Shown piece by piece: positions 1 to 6,027 of a stretch of DNA of 7,075 nt. Numbering within the stretch: position 1 is the first letter of the stretch; each line of letters opens with the position of its first letter. Origin of the DNA: an uncultured Rubritalea sp. (GTDB taxonomy: Bacteria; Verrucomicrobiota; Verrucomicrobiia; Verrucomicrobiales; Akkermansiaceae); assembly GCA_937951395.1 (NCBI GenBank), contig CALFBV010000144.1:1-7075 (forward strand), read 5' to 3'. Both the position numbers and the translations under genes were made by a program. The notes under the pieces were generated by a model. That model saw only the letters and a list, made by a program, of their open reading frames with translations. It was not told the DNA's origin and ran no database searches.

Positions 1-144
1 TCACTACTTTTATCCCCACAAGAGCTGATAAACAAACTGAGTAAGACACAAAACAGAATACAGAATTTACATTTCATCATACATCTGTTTAGCAATCTTA
101 TTTAGTTTGCGCAATCTCAAATTTGATCTAATATTCCTAAGAAT

Positions 145-969
145 ATGCCTGAGTTGCCAGAAGTCGAAACCACCTGCCAAGGGATCTCCCCACATCTTAG
201 CGGTCGTAAAATCACCTCTATAGATGTCAGAAATGGCAGTCTACGCTGGCCAGTGAGCGATGAAATCTATCATCTGAAAAACTTACCTCTAGCTAGTGAA
301 GGCTGTGTGTCACGCAGAGCGAAATACATCCTCATCCAGCTGCCTAAGTCTCAGCACATCATCATCCATCTCGGCATGTCTGGTAGTCTACGCATATCCT
401 CGCCAGATGAGGAGCTGAAGAAACATGACCACGTGATCTTCCACCTCAGCTCCGGGCTACAGATGCGCTATCATGACCCTCGGAGATTTGGCTGTGTGCT
501 CTGGACAGACCAGAAAATTTCCCAGCACCCGCTGATGAGCAAGCTAGGGCCAGAGCCTCTTACGGATGATTTCAGCGCAGAGTATCTCATCGAAAAATCA
601 AAGCTTCGCAAGAAAGCCATCAAACCGCATATCATGGATAACCATATCGTAGTAGGTGCGGGAAACATCTACGCCTGCGAGGCGCTCTTCATGGCAGGCA
701 TACATCCTAAACGCGAGGCTGGAAAAATCAGCAACCCAAGACTGAGCAAGCTGCGCGACACCATCCGCGAAGTGCTACAGAGATCCATCGACCAAGGCGG
801 AACCACACTCAAGGACTTCATCCAGTCCGATGGACAGCCGGGGTATTTCAAACAACAGCTCAATGTCTATGACCGAGAGGGAAAACAATGCAGAAAATGT
901 GATTCCAGCATCAAACGCATCATTCTCGGTCAGAGATCCACGTTTTACTGCCCCAAATGCCAGAAATAG
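145..969 (+). CDS. mutM: Formamidopyrimidine-DNA glycosylase (bifunctional DNA glycosylase/AP lyase)
   Basis: This base-excision repair enzyme removes oxidised purines such as 8-oxoguanine and FapyG from DNA in the cytoplasm, then nicks the abasic site by beta,delta-elimination. The 274-residue length is normal for the family. The start is fixed by chemistry: Met is followed by PELPEVE, whose Pro2 becomes the N-terminal nucleophile and whose Glu3 is the catalytic acid. Also visible are the lysine in RRAKY (Lys60), HLGMSGSLR (75-83, with the DNA-intercalating Met78), YHDPRRFG (109-116, with intercalating Arg113 and Phe115), the helix-two-turn-helix around GAGNIYACEALF (171-182, conserved Asn174), and a C-terminal zinc finger with Cys249, Cys252, Cys269, Cys272 and Arg264. 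No key residue is missing, so it should be active. It has no obvious Shine-Dalgarno sequence. It is followed by rplI in the same direction after 147 bases, with no U-tract terminator between them. Its closest paralogue, Nei (endonuclease VIII), is less likely because of the PELPEVE start and the finger type. Confidence 0.97.
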   Translation: MPELPEVETTCQGISPHLSGRKITSIDVRNGSLRWPVSDEIYHLKNLPLASEGCVSRRAKYILIQLPKSQHIIIHLGMSGSLRISSPDEELKKHDHVIFHLSSGLQMRYHDPRRFGCVLWTDQKISQHPLMSKLGPEPLTDDFSAEYLIEKSKLRKKAIKPHIMDNHIVVGAGNIYACEALFMAGIHPKREAGKISNPRLSKLRDTIREVLQRSIDQGGTTLKDFIQSDGQPGYFKQQLNVYDREGKQCRKCDSSIKRIILGQRSTFYCPKCQK

Positions 970-1055
970 AGTGTTTTCAGCGTGGAACTTCGAATTGCTA
1001 CTTGACTGAATAACCGAACGAAGGTAATTCCTCGCTTCCAATCCTTAAGGGACAC

Positions 1056-1078
1056 GGTTCTGTTTATCTAAGCAGACC
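1056..1078 (+). promoter_or_regulatory. Predicted hairpin in the rplI leader
   Basis: In RNA, 1056-1065 can pair with 1070-1078 to give nine pairs (one G-U) with a single bulged U at 1059 and a four-base AUCU loop at 1066-1069. The hairpin ends 38 bases before the rplI start. No U-run follows it (next bases CTGATTCGG), so it is not an intrinsic terminator. It could be a translational control element, a processing site or the 3' end stabiliser of the mutM message. A possible -35 (TTGACT, 1002-1007) lies upstream, but the matching -10 at 17-base spacing (TAATTC, 1025-1030) is poor. Function is inferred; only the pairing is seen. Confidence 0.3.
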
Positions 1079-1116
1079 CTGATTCGGACCAAACAACATC
1101 TAACCTAATATAACAC

Positions 1117-1575
1117 ATGGCTACTACAGAAGTAATCCTCCGCACAAAGATCGACGGTCTCGGCTACGAAGCTGACATCGTAAAAGTAAAAGCAGGTTTC
1201 GCCCGCAACTACCTCGTCCCACAAGGCAAGGCATATGAAGCAACAGAAGCAAACCGCGCTAATCTCGAAGAACTCAATGCTAAGCGTGCTGAGCGTCTCG
1301 CAGCAGAACTAGCTGATGCTGAAAAAGTAGCTACTAAGATCAAGAAGTTCACTCCTAGCTTCGACCTAGAAATCGGTCAAGGCGGTAAGGCATTCGGATC
1401 TGTTACCTCTATCGACATTCACAAGAAGCTTGAAGAAGGCGGCATCGAGATCGACCGTAAGGCGATCCAACTCGACCAACCAATCAAGACAAGCGGCAAG
1501 ACAGAAGTGGAGATCAAACTCCCACAAGACGTCAACGCTACTCTTACTATCAACGTGGTAGCAAAAGAGTCATAA
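1117..1575 (+). CDS. rplI: 50S ribosomal protein L9
   Basis: L9 is an elongated two-domain protein of the large ribosomal subunit that binds 23S rRNA near the base of the L1 stalk and helps maintain reading frame. The 152 residues match the usual bacterial length of about 150. The N-terminal RNA-binding domain carries the family signature, seen as VKAGFARNYLVPQGKA (24-39), with the conserved Gly27, Asn31, Tyr32, Leu33 and Gly37; Ala19 stands where Gly is usual, a mild change. A charged connecting helix spans roughly 44-77. The C-terminal domain (about 84-150) contains GKAFGSVTS, another family hallmark. Codons are more uniform than in the neighbours (for example many CTC, ATC, AAG and GCA), as expected for a highly expressed gene. 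Unlike the common rpsF-rpsR-rplI arrangement, no S6 or S18 gene precedes it here; mutM does. No Shine-Dalgarno sequence is present before the ATG. A strong terminator follows 32 bases after the stop. Confidence 0.98.
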   Translation: MATTEVILRTKIDGLGYEADIVKVKAGFARNYLVPQGKAYEATEANRANLEELNAKRAERLAAELADAEKVATKIKKFTPSFDLEIGQGGKAFGSVTSIDIHKKLEEGGIEIDRKAIQLDQPIKTSGKTEVEIKLPQDVNATLTINVVAKES

Positions 1576-1607
1576 CACGATCAAATTTTATTCGTTTAAT
1601 TTTAAAG

Positions 1608-1637
1608 AAGCATCACTGTTCGCAGTGGTGCTTTATT
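1608..1637 (+). terminator. Intrinsic terminator after rplI, probably bidirectional
   Basis: An 11-base-pair stem (1608-1618 with 1623-1633, one G-U pair at 1613/1628) closes a UUCG tetraloop and is followed by TTTATTGTG. The closing pair is G-C rather than the extra-stable C(UUCG)G form. On the minus strand the wobble becomes an A-C mismatch, and the stem is followed by CTTTAAAATT, so it can also end the leftward transcript whose last stop codon is at 1679-1681. Its position between convergent genes fits a shared terminator, stronger for rplI. Confidence 0.9.
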
Positions 1638-1678
1638 GTGTTCTATTGGGGAGGAGAAACACACTGGTAACACTATAC

Positions 1679-2878
1679 TTACTGCCTACAACGCGTCAGT
1701 GTAGATAGCGCGAAACCAGTCCCGTATGGCTGGTGATAATCATAGAGCGGGAAGTCCCACCAGCAACCATCGCTTTCTTGCTTATCGATAATTATCTTGC
1801 CTAGCTTGGATTGCCACTCAGCTTTCTCAGATTTCGGTAAAATTTCTATGCAACGTGCGGCATAATAATGACCGAAAAAGTAAAAGTATCCAGAAACAGC
1901 AAAGTGCGTCTCATGTGGCTTAGGACGTTTCCTACCTATGTCTAGCCAGCCATTACGTTTCACCAGCTTATCTAACCAAGTAATGAGGATCTCATCTGTG
2001 ATCTTAGGATCTCCGTAGAGTCTCAGCGCGGCATTTCCAGACTGTGATCTACCTAGTGAGCCACCTGGGCGGTTGATCTCATTTCTAGGATAGAGTCTCT
2101 GTGCATGCGAATAAGCATAGCTGAAATCTGGATTACGCTGATACTGGAGAGATTTAACCCCTAGCTTCAGACGCTTTTCAGGAAGTGAAATACCGAATGT
2201 TTGCTTACAATCATAAACACCTACTAAGATAGCCGCTGTAGTAAAACTCATCGAGCCACCTGATGGCCTGCCCGTAGCAATTGAATTATAGTAGCCCCAA
2301 CCTCCATCTATATCTTGATACATTACCAGAGCATCTAGTTGAGCCTGGGCTGCCTTTTTGAGAATTTCTTTTTGTGCATCTGTCACACCCTCTCTATTTG
2401 CCAAAGCAGATAGAGAGGGTAATGCATAAGCGTGTCCCCAGACATTGTAAGTAGTCGTTACATCTGGTCGCTTAATGCGTGGTAGTTCTTTGAGCAGCCA
2501 TTTCTCAGCTCTTTCTATACAAGCAAGCACTTCTGGGCGCTGATCACCTGAATCCAGCAACCCTATAAGCGCAAGACAGCTAGTACCCATCCTAAATGAA
2601 TGGTGGGCTCCTGGAAGCGGAGCATAAATGTTTAACCCTTTAGTCCTAGTAGCACTTCCCCACGAGCCATTTGCGTTCTGTTTTTTCACTAGAAAATCTA
2701 CTCCCTTTGAGATCGAAGCCTCCAGCACCTTAGCATCCAAATACATGTCATCTGCTAGAGGAAGCATCGGCACACGCTTTATCTCTTTTATCTTCTCAGC
2801 CTGTTGAGCAGAAACAAGTGACGCAGTGATAACCAAGGCCAGAAAACTTACCCCTAGCTTATACGAAGAGAGCTTCAT
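1679..2878 (-). CDS. Secreted prenyltransferase/squalene-oxidase-repeat (alpha/alpha-toroid) protein, function unknown
   Basis: This 399-residue protein begins with a clear signal peptide (Lys2, Lys7, hydrophobic 9-23, likely cleavage VSA-QQ at 24/25), so it acts outside the cytoplasm. The rest has repeats of the terpene-cyclase/prenyltransferase alpha/alpha toroid: SKGVDFLVKKQNANGSWG (57-74), LDALVMYQDIDGGWGYY (181-197), VKSLQYQRNPDFSYAY (241-256) and KIIIDKQESDGCWWD (361-375), plus an aromatic stretch THFAVSGYFYFFGHYYAA (324-341) and a C-terminal YGTGFALSTL. The DXDD acid motif of class II cyclases such as squalene-hopene cyclase is absent (the nearest is DIDGGW), and true cyclases are usually about 600 residues or more. 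The CGEQ thioester motif of complement-like toroids is also absent. It is therefore more likely a binding or scaffold protein, or an unknown enzyme, than a hopanoid cyclase. The ATG lies five bases after the stop of the adaptor gene, which suggests translational coupling; no Shine-Dalgarno is seen. The fold call is fairly sure; the function is unknown. Confidence 0.85.
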   Translation of the reverse strand: MKLSSYKLGVSFLALVITASLVSAQQAEKIKEIKRVPMLPLADDMYLDAKVLEASISKGVDFLVKKQNANGSWGSATRTKGLNIYAPLPGAHHSFRMGTSCLALIGLLDSGDQRPEVLACIERAEKWLLKELPRIKRPDVTTTYNVWGHAYALPSLSALANREGVTDAQKEILKKAAQAQLDALVMYQDIDGGWGYYNSIATGRPSGGSMSFTTAAILVGVYDCKQTFGISLPEKRLKLGVKSLQYQRNPDFSYAYSHAQRLYPRNEINRPGGSLGRSQSGNAALRLYGDPKITDEILITWLDKLVKRNGWLDIGRKRPKPHETHFAVSGYFYFFGHYYAARCIEILPKSEKAEWQSKLGKIIIDKQESDGCWWDFPLYDYHQPYGTGFALSTLTRCRQ

Positions 2879-2883
2879 ATTGA

Positions 2884-4332
2884 TTATGGAGTAAGGATGA
2901 CCTGACCATTCTCAAGACCACTGAGAACCTCGAGCTTATCTCCAGCCTGTCTACCTAGCTCCACATTGGTGACCTTAGGATCGCCTTCTGCCATCATTAC
3001 TTTGACAGAATACGTTCCATCAGGATTCGACTTCACTGCATTTGTGGGAACGCTTAGAACGTTGTCCTCACTCGCTGTGACGATAGAAACTTCTGCCTTA
3101 CTACCGATCATCGCTCCAGCCAGAGCGGCTGCACCAACATCGTCTTTAGCTGTGAATGAGACTAACCATTGGTGAGAAAAATTAGGATGCTCATTTACTA
3201 GCTCAGCTTCCACTGAGATACTGACCCATCGGTTACTGTTGAGTCTGAGACTACCAGTCTGGTCTACATTAAAGATACGTTTTTGCTTTTCTGATAGAAA
3301 CGCATTGAACTTCAATTTAGCATCAACAGGAACGATGGTCATGAGAGTCATGCTTGCAGGAATGACTCCGCCCTTGCGGACTATTTTATTAGCTTCCTCT
3401 GTTAGCCATTTTCCACCCTGGAACTCGCCCAAGTATAACACCCCATCAGCTGGGGCTTTGAATTCCATCAGTGCACGGTCTGCTTTGAGATCGTTGAGTT
3501 GCTTTTCAGCCTTTTCATCATCGCTCTTTAGCTTCGCTAAATCTAGCTCCTTGAGTTTCAGATCTATAGGTAATTTTTTCTGAGTGAGTTCATAGACCCT
3601 CTTCTTAGTCACTGCTGAGATGCTCCAATCAGCATCATTTCTCGGAGTAGCTATACTTTTTTTATAGTGAGCTACTCGCTCTTCTTTTTCTACATTTCTC
3701 TGTGAATCAGCCAGACTGTGCTTGGAACGTGTAATGATGATTTCCTCAGTCTCTTCTGTGAGTCCATCTTCATCATACATTTTCAGCAGCTGATCTAGCT
3801 CCTCTTGAGTGTATGAGAGATAATCTTTAGCACGCTTGACTTTGTATTCTGTATCAATTGCCTGCTGAGGCTTAGTCACCTTTTTATAATAGTCGTAGTT
3901 CTCCTGGAAGCGCTCATAGTCTAGCTTTGCCTTAGCAAGAGACTCTGCAGTAGCAGCCTTCTTTGATGCCAGATCTATCTCAGCTTTATTCAGTACTAGC
4001 CTCTGCTTTACGCGCTCCTTAGTGAATGCCTCTATCTTCTTATCGAGAGCTTCAGTATCGATCCAGAATAGCTTCTCGCCTTTCTTTACTGATGATCCAT
4101 GTGGGAGAAACTTCTCTATCTTAACCACACTCCAGACCTCTGGCTTGATCGAAATAGGATGAATCGCATTCTCGCCTAACTCAACTATAGGCATCCCGGT
4201 CGCCTGTAACTGGATGGTCTGCTCAAACGGCCCCGACTTTACCGTATGTTCGGCCGCGGGAATAGAGATAGAAGAAAGAGCTAGCGCGCCAGCCACAGTA
4301 AATACTAGAGAGTTACTTTTAAATGGTTTCAT
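2884..4332 (-). CDS. Secreted RND/HlyD-type periplasmic adaptor protein with long acidic coiled coil
   Basis: Membrane-fusion (adaptor) proteins link an inner-membrane pump to an outer-membrane channel. The ATG at 4332 gives 482 residues and a compact signal peptide (MKPFK, hydrophobic 8-26, cleavage near PAA-E at 27/28). An in-frame TTG at 4344 would add four residues, but neither start has a Shine-Dalgarno, so the ATG is preferred. Order of parts: first lipoyl/barrel half (about 43-95, with GSSVKKGEKLFWID); coiled-coil hairpin (about 96-288), rich in Lys/Glu; second lipoyl half beginning FKAPADGVLY (291-300); beta-barrel (about 338-400); and a membrane-proximal domain ending VLSGLENGQVILTP. 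The hairpin holds an acidic element, KMYDEDGLTEETEEIIITR (184-202), which I recall from adaptor-like proteins of planctomycetes and verrucomicrobia. No transmembrane anchor or lipobox is seen. No pump or TolC-like gene is in the window; the next gene downstream, five bases away, is the exported toroid protein. Partner and cargo are unknown. Confidence 0.85.
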   Translation of the reverse strand: MKPFKSNSLVFTVAGALALSSISIPAAEHTVKSGPFEQTIQLQATGMPIVELGENAIHPISIKPEVWSVVKIEKFLPHGSSVKKGEKLFWIDTEALDKKIEAFTKERVKQRLVLNKAEIDLASKKAATAESLAKAKLDYERFQENYDYYKKVTKPQQAIDTEYKVKRAKDYLSYTQEELDQLLKMYDEDGLTEETEEIIITRSKHSLADSQRNVEKEERVAHYKKSIATPRNDADWSISAVTKKRVYELTQKKLPIDLKLKELDLAKLKSDDEKAEKQLNDLKADRALMEFKAPADGVLYLGEFQGGKWLTEEANKIVRKGGVIPASMTLMTIVPVDAKLKFNAFLSEKQKRIFNVDQTGSLRLNSNRWVSISVEAELVNEHPNFSHQWLVSFTAKDDVGAAALAGAMIGSKAEVSIVTASEDNVLSVPTNAVKSNPDGTYSVKVMMAEGDPKVTNVELGRQAGDKLEVLSGLENGQVILTP

Positions 4333-4368
4333 ATGCTTGTTCAATCTTAGCGCTGTGGGACGGAGAGT

Positions 4369-5091
4369 TTATCTGCGTTTCTTTCTGGATTCTGCTGAAT
4401 TCTGCGAAACATAGTGGCCCTTCTTAGCCAGCCAGATCGTATGAAGTCGGTTTTTTCTGCCTTTATGTGCGGCTGGAACCTCTACTACGGAGACATCTAG
4501 ACCCGCCTTTCTTAATAACTTAGTGTATTTAGGATCTGAGTAGGCAGACCACACCGCAAGTATCCCGCCTTCTTTCAGAGCGCTCATTGCTAGCTGTATC
4601 CCTTCAAGCGTGTAGAGACTATCATTATCTTCACCATGAAAGGCGCTAGGACCATTATCCACATCCAGCATAATCGCAGAATACAGTTCATTCGCCTCAG
4701 CCATGATCTTCTGCACCGGCTTAATCTTTACCACCACTCTGTGATCACCAAGCAGCCCAGGGTGTACATCCTTCATATAAGTCTCGTTCCATTCCAAGAT
4801 AGCATCCGTGAGTTCCGCCACGATAAATGTAGCCCCCTTCTGCGGCAGAGACTCCACAGCAGCAGCAAGCGTAAATCCCATCCCTAGTCCTCCTATTAGA
4901 ACTACAGGCTGCTTCGCAACCCGAAACGGCTGACACGCCATACGCGCGAGTTCTTCTTCAGAACCATGCGCCAGACTAGTCATCAGGCGTTGGCCATTGG
5001 AGCTGATAAAATAACTATCATCATGCTGGAAAAGCTCCAGCGTCTCACCCTCTGGAGTGAGAGTTTCTGCTAATTTCTTGTATGGCTTCAT
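4369..5091 (-). CDS. Spermidine-synthase-fold, SAM-binding protein (methyltransferase-like)
   Basis: This 240-residue cytoplasmic protein has a Rossmann-type S-adenosylmethionine-binding core. VVLIGGLGMGFTLAAA (63-78) is the glycine-rich motif I, FIVAEL (89-94) ends the second strand with the acidic Glu93 expected to hold the ribose, and IMLDVDNGPSAF (140-151) is the motif-IV strand. The closest family is the spermidine synthase-like group, but the GGGDG and DSTDP-type motifs that define true aminopropyltransferases are replaced by GGLGMG and DVDNGP, so polyamine synthesis is doubtful; methyl transfer to an unknown substrate or another SAM-dependent role is as likely. An N-terminal beta region (about 14-45) resembles the small N-terminal domain of spermidine synthases. 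The C-terminus is strongly basic (ESRKKRR). The gene begins 48 bases after the MenH-like gene and ends 36 bases before the adaptor ATG, so it is probably transcribed with them. No Shine-Dalgarno precedes the ATG. Confidence 0.75.
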   Translation of the reverse strand: MKPYKKLAETLTPEGETLELFQHDDSYFISSNGQRLMTSLAHGSEEELARMACQPFRVAKQPVVLIGGLGMGFTLAAAVESLPQKGATFIVAELTDAILEWNETYMKDVHPGLLGDHRVVVKIKPVQKIMAEANELYSAIMLDVDNGPSAFHGEDNDSLYTLEGIQLAMSALKEGGILAVWSAYSDPKYTKLLRKAGLDVSVVEVPAAHKGRKNRLHTIWLAKKGHYVSQNSAESRKKRR

Positions 5092-5139
5092 AAATTGATC
5101 GGGCAGAGTGTTAGCAGGAAATTTTAGATAGTGAAAGCA

Positions 5140-5910
5140 TTATAGCTCATCACTTATCCACTGAGATATTGCGACTACAAGATCCCCCTCTACCTCCCAG
5201 GGCACTCTATGTCCTGCATTAGGGACTACCAGTAGATTGGAATTAGATAATGAAGAAGTTGCTAACTTGCCTATATTACAAAATTTCTCATCCCCTTCGC
5301 CCACAACCCACAACACTGGAATTTCTATTACAGACAATTTCGCTAATAGATCCTCTTGCTCAGCCAAGCTCCAACAATTAAATGATCTAGCAATCTCCGC
5401 CTTTCTATAAGCAAATGAGCCCCTATCCGGCATCACATCATCCCCTAAGACCCCTTGCTTATTCCATAGATTCAGAAATTCCAGCCAAGGTAAATTTTCA
5501 ACATTACCACCCCACTCATCATCTACTGATCTGCGCAGAGACCTATCCTCTAGTGACAACCCAGTATGCGAAGAAATAACCACCGCAGCCTTCCACTTAC
5601 GCGGCTGATCTAACAACGCATGTAGAGCTAAACGTCCACCCATCGAGTAACCTAGTAAAACCCCTCCATCATCATGATCCGCATTTAGCTCTTCACCGAA
5701 CTTTTCCATGCTGACCTCACCATCCTCTAGATAGCTCCAGAGATCCACGGCCTCTGTGCCTATTCCATGAGAGGACATTGCCTTAATAAAGCTATCCCAG
5801 TCAGACATCATACCCACCTGCCCATGGAGAGCTACCAACTTATCTGGTCGTTTTGTTAACATTTTCTGTAACACCAATACACCCTCTATCCCAGACCTGA
5901 CAAGCTTCAT
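5140..5910 (-). CDS. Alpha/beta hydrolase, MenH-like
   Basis: The 256-residue protein has the alpha/beta-hydrolase fold. VALHGQVG (26-33) supplies the oxyanion loop, GYSMGGR (87-93) is the nucleophile elbow with Ser89, Asp207 in GEGDEKF is the likely acid, and His234 in NAGH is the base. GYSxGGR, SSHTGL (compare GGHPGL) and WLEFLNLWNKQ are hallmarks of MenH, the enzyme that eliminates pyruvate from SEPHCHC to form SHCHC in menaquinone synthesis. No other men gene is present, so it could instead be a BioH-like esterase or a general hydrolase. There is no signal peptide, so it is cytoplasmic. The start at 5910 is supported by a purine-rich AGGACGAAGAG upstream; a second Met at residue 17 (5862), closer to the usual domain start, has a weaker ACAGAAA before it. 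It is the first of the four leftward genes and lies 117 bases from the divergent gene at 6028. A weak hairpin covers its stop codon. Confidence 0.75.
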   Translation of the reverse strand: MKLVRSGIEGVLVLQKMLTKRPDKLVALHGQVGMMSDWDSFIKAMSSHGIGTEAVDLWSYLEDGEVSMEKFGEELNADHDDGGVLLGYSMGGRLALHALLDQPRKWKAAVVISSHTGLSLEDRSLRRSVDDEWGGNVENLPWLEFLNLWNKQGVLGDDVMPDRGSFAYRKAEIARSFNCWSLAEQEDLLAKLSVIEIPVLWVVGEGDEKFCNIGKLATSSLSNSNLLVVPNAGHRVPWEVEGDLVVAISQWISDEL

Positions 5911-6027
5911 ATACTCTTCGTCCTATTTAGGGAGCGGCCTTTTCTTATGGAGAAGCCCCTTTACATCAGTCCCGCCATCATTTAATATATAATCTCAAAG
6001 AAGTTAAATAAACTACGCTTAGACTTT
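5911..6027. promoter_or_regulatory. Divergent promoter region
   Basis: These 117 bases separate the leftward four-gene set from the rightward secreted protein gene, so both promoters should lie here. On the plus strand a perfect TATAAT (5988-5993) would give a leader of about 27 bases for the gene at 6028; the -35 is weak at 17-base spacing (ATCAGT), and the better TTTACA (5960-5965) is 22 bases away, too far for a standard promoter. On the minus strand the same AT-rich patch reads TATATT with a TTTATT about 17 bases upstream, which would give a leader of roughly 75 bases for the MenH-like gene. The two -10 candidates overlap, so the promoters may compete. No operator repeat was found. Confidence 0.4.
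5914..5924 (-). promoter_or_regulatory. Ribosome binding site of the MenH-like gene
   Basis: On the minus strand this reads AGGACGAAGAG. The GAAGAG block ends three bases before the ATG and AGGA ends ten bases before it. It is the only purine-rich, Shine-Dalgarno-like stretch before a start codon in the window, and it decides for the ATG at 5910 over the internal one at 5862. Confidence 0.5.

Noticed and set aside
1..144. Possible end of a leftward gene or a promoter for mutM
   Set aside because: A short minus-strand frame ending near 79 runs only into antisense of mutM. TAATAT (129-134) with TTGCGC upstream is too weak, and would give an almost leaderless message. I see nothing firm in this stretch.
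775..1041. 88-codon minus-strand open frame overlapping the end of mutM and the spacer
   Set aside because: Most of it is antisense to the conserved zinc-finger end of mutM; no recognisable domain and no Shine-Dalgarno.
1109..1114. TATAAC just before the rplI start as a leaderless promoter
   Set aside because: No -35 at suitable spacing, and leaderless ribosomal protein genes are unusual in this kind of genome; better read as AT-rich initiation context.
3239..3583. 114-codon plus-strand open frame inside the adaptor gene
   Set aside because: Serine/phenylalanine-rich antisense of the Lys/Glu-rich coiled coil, typical of shadow frames; no domain.
4342..4344. TTG as the start of the adaptor gene
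   Set aside because: It adds only four residues before an ATG that gives a better signal peptide; no Shine-Dalgarno favours the TTG.
4636..4887. Plus-strand open frame opposite the spermidine-synthase-fold gene
   Set aside because: Antisense to the conserved SAM-binding core; no family resemblance.
5130..5154. Hairpin over the stop codon of the MenH-like gene, with a perfect TATAAT in its loop on the minus strand
   Set aside because: The stem is only 5+3 pairs with an internal loop and no U-run after it, and the TATAAT has no -35 match at 16-18 bases; terminator or internal promoter is not supported.
5941..5963. Imperfect inverted repeat (CTTTTC...GAGAAG) as an operator
   Set aside because: Only six pairs including one G-U, with mismatched flanks; within chance for this base composition.
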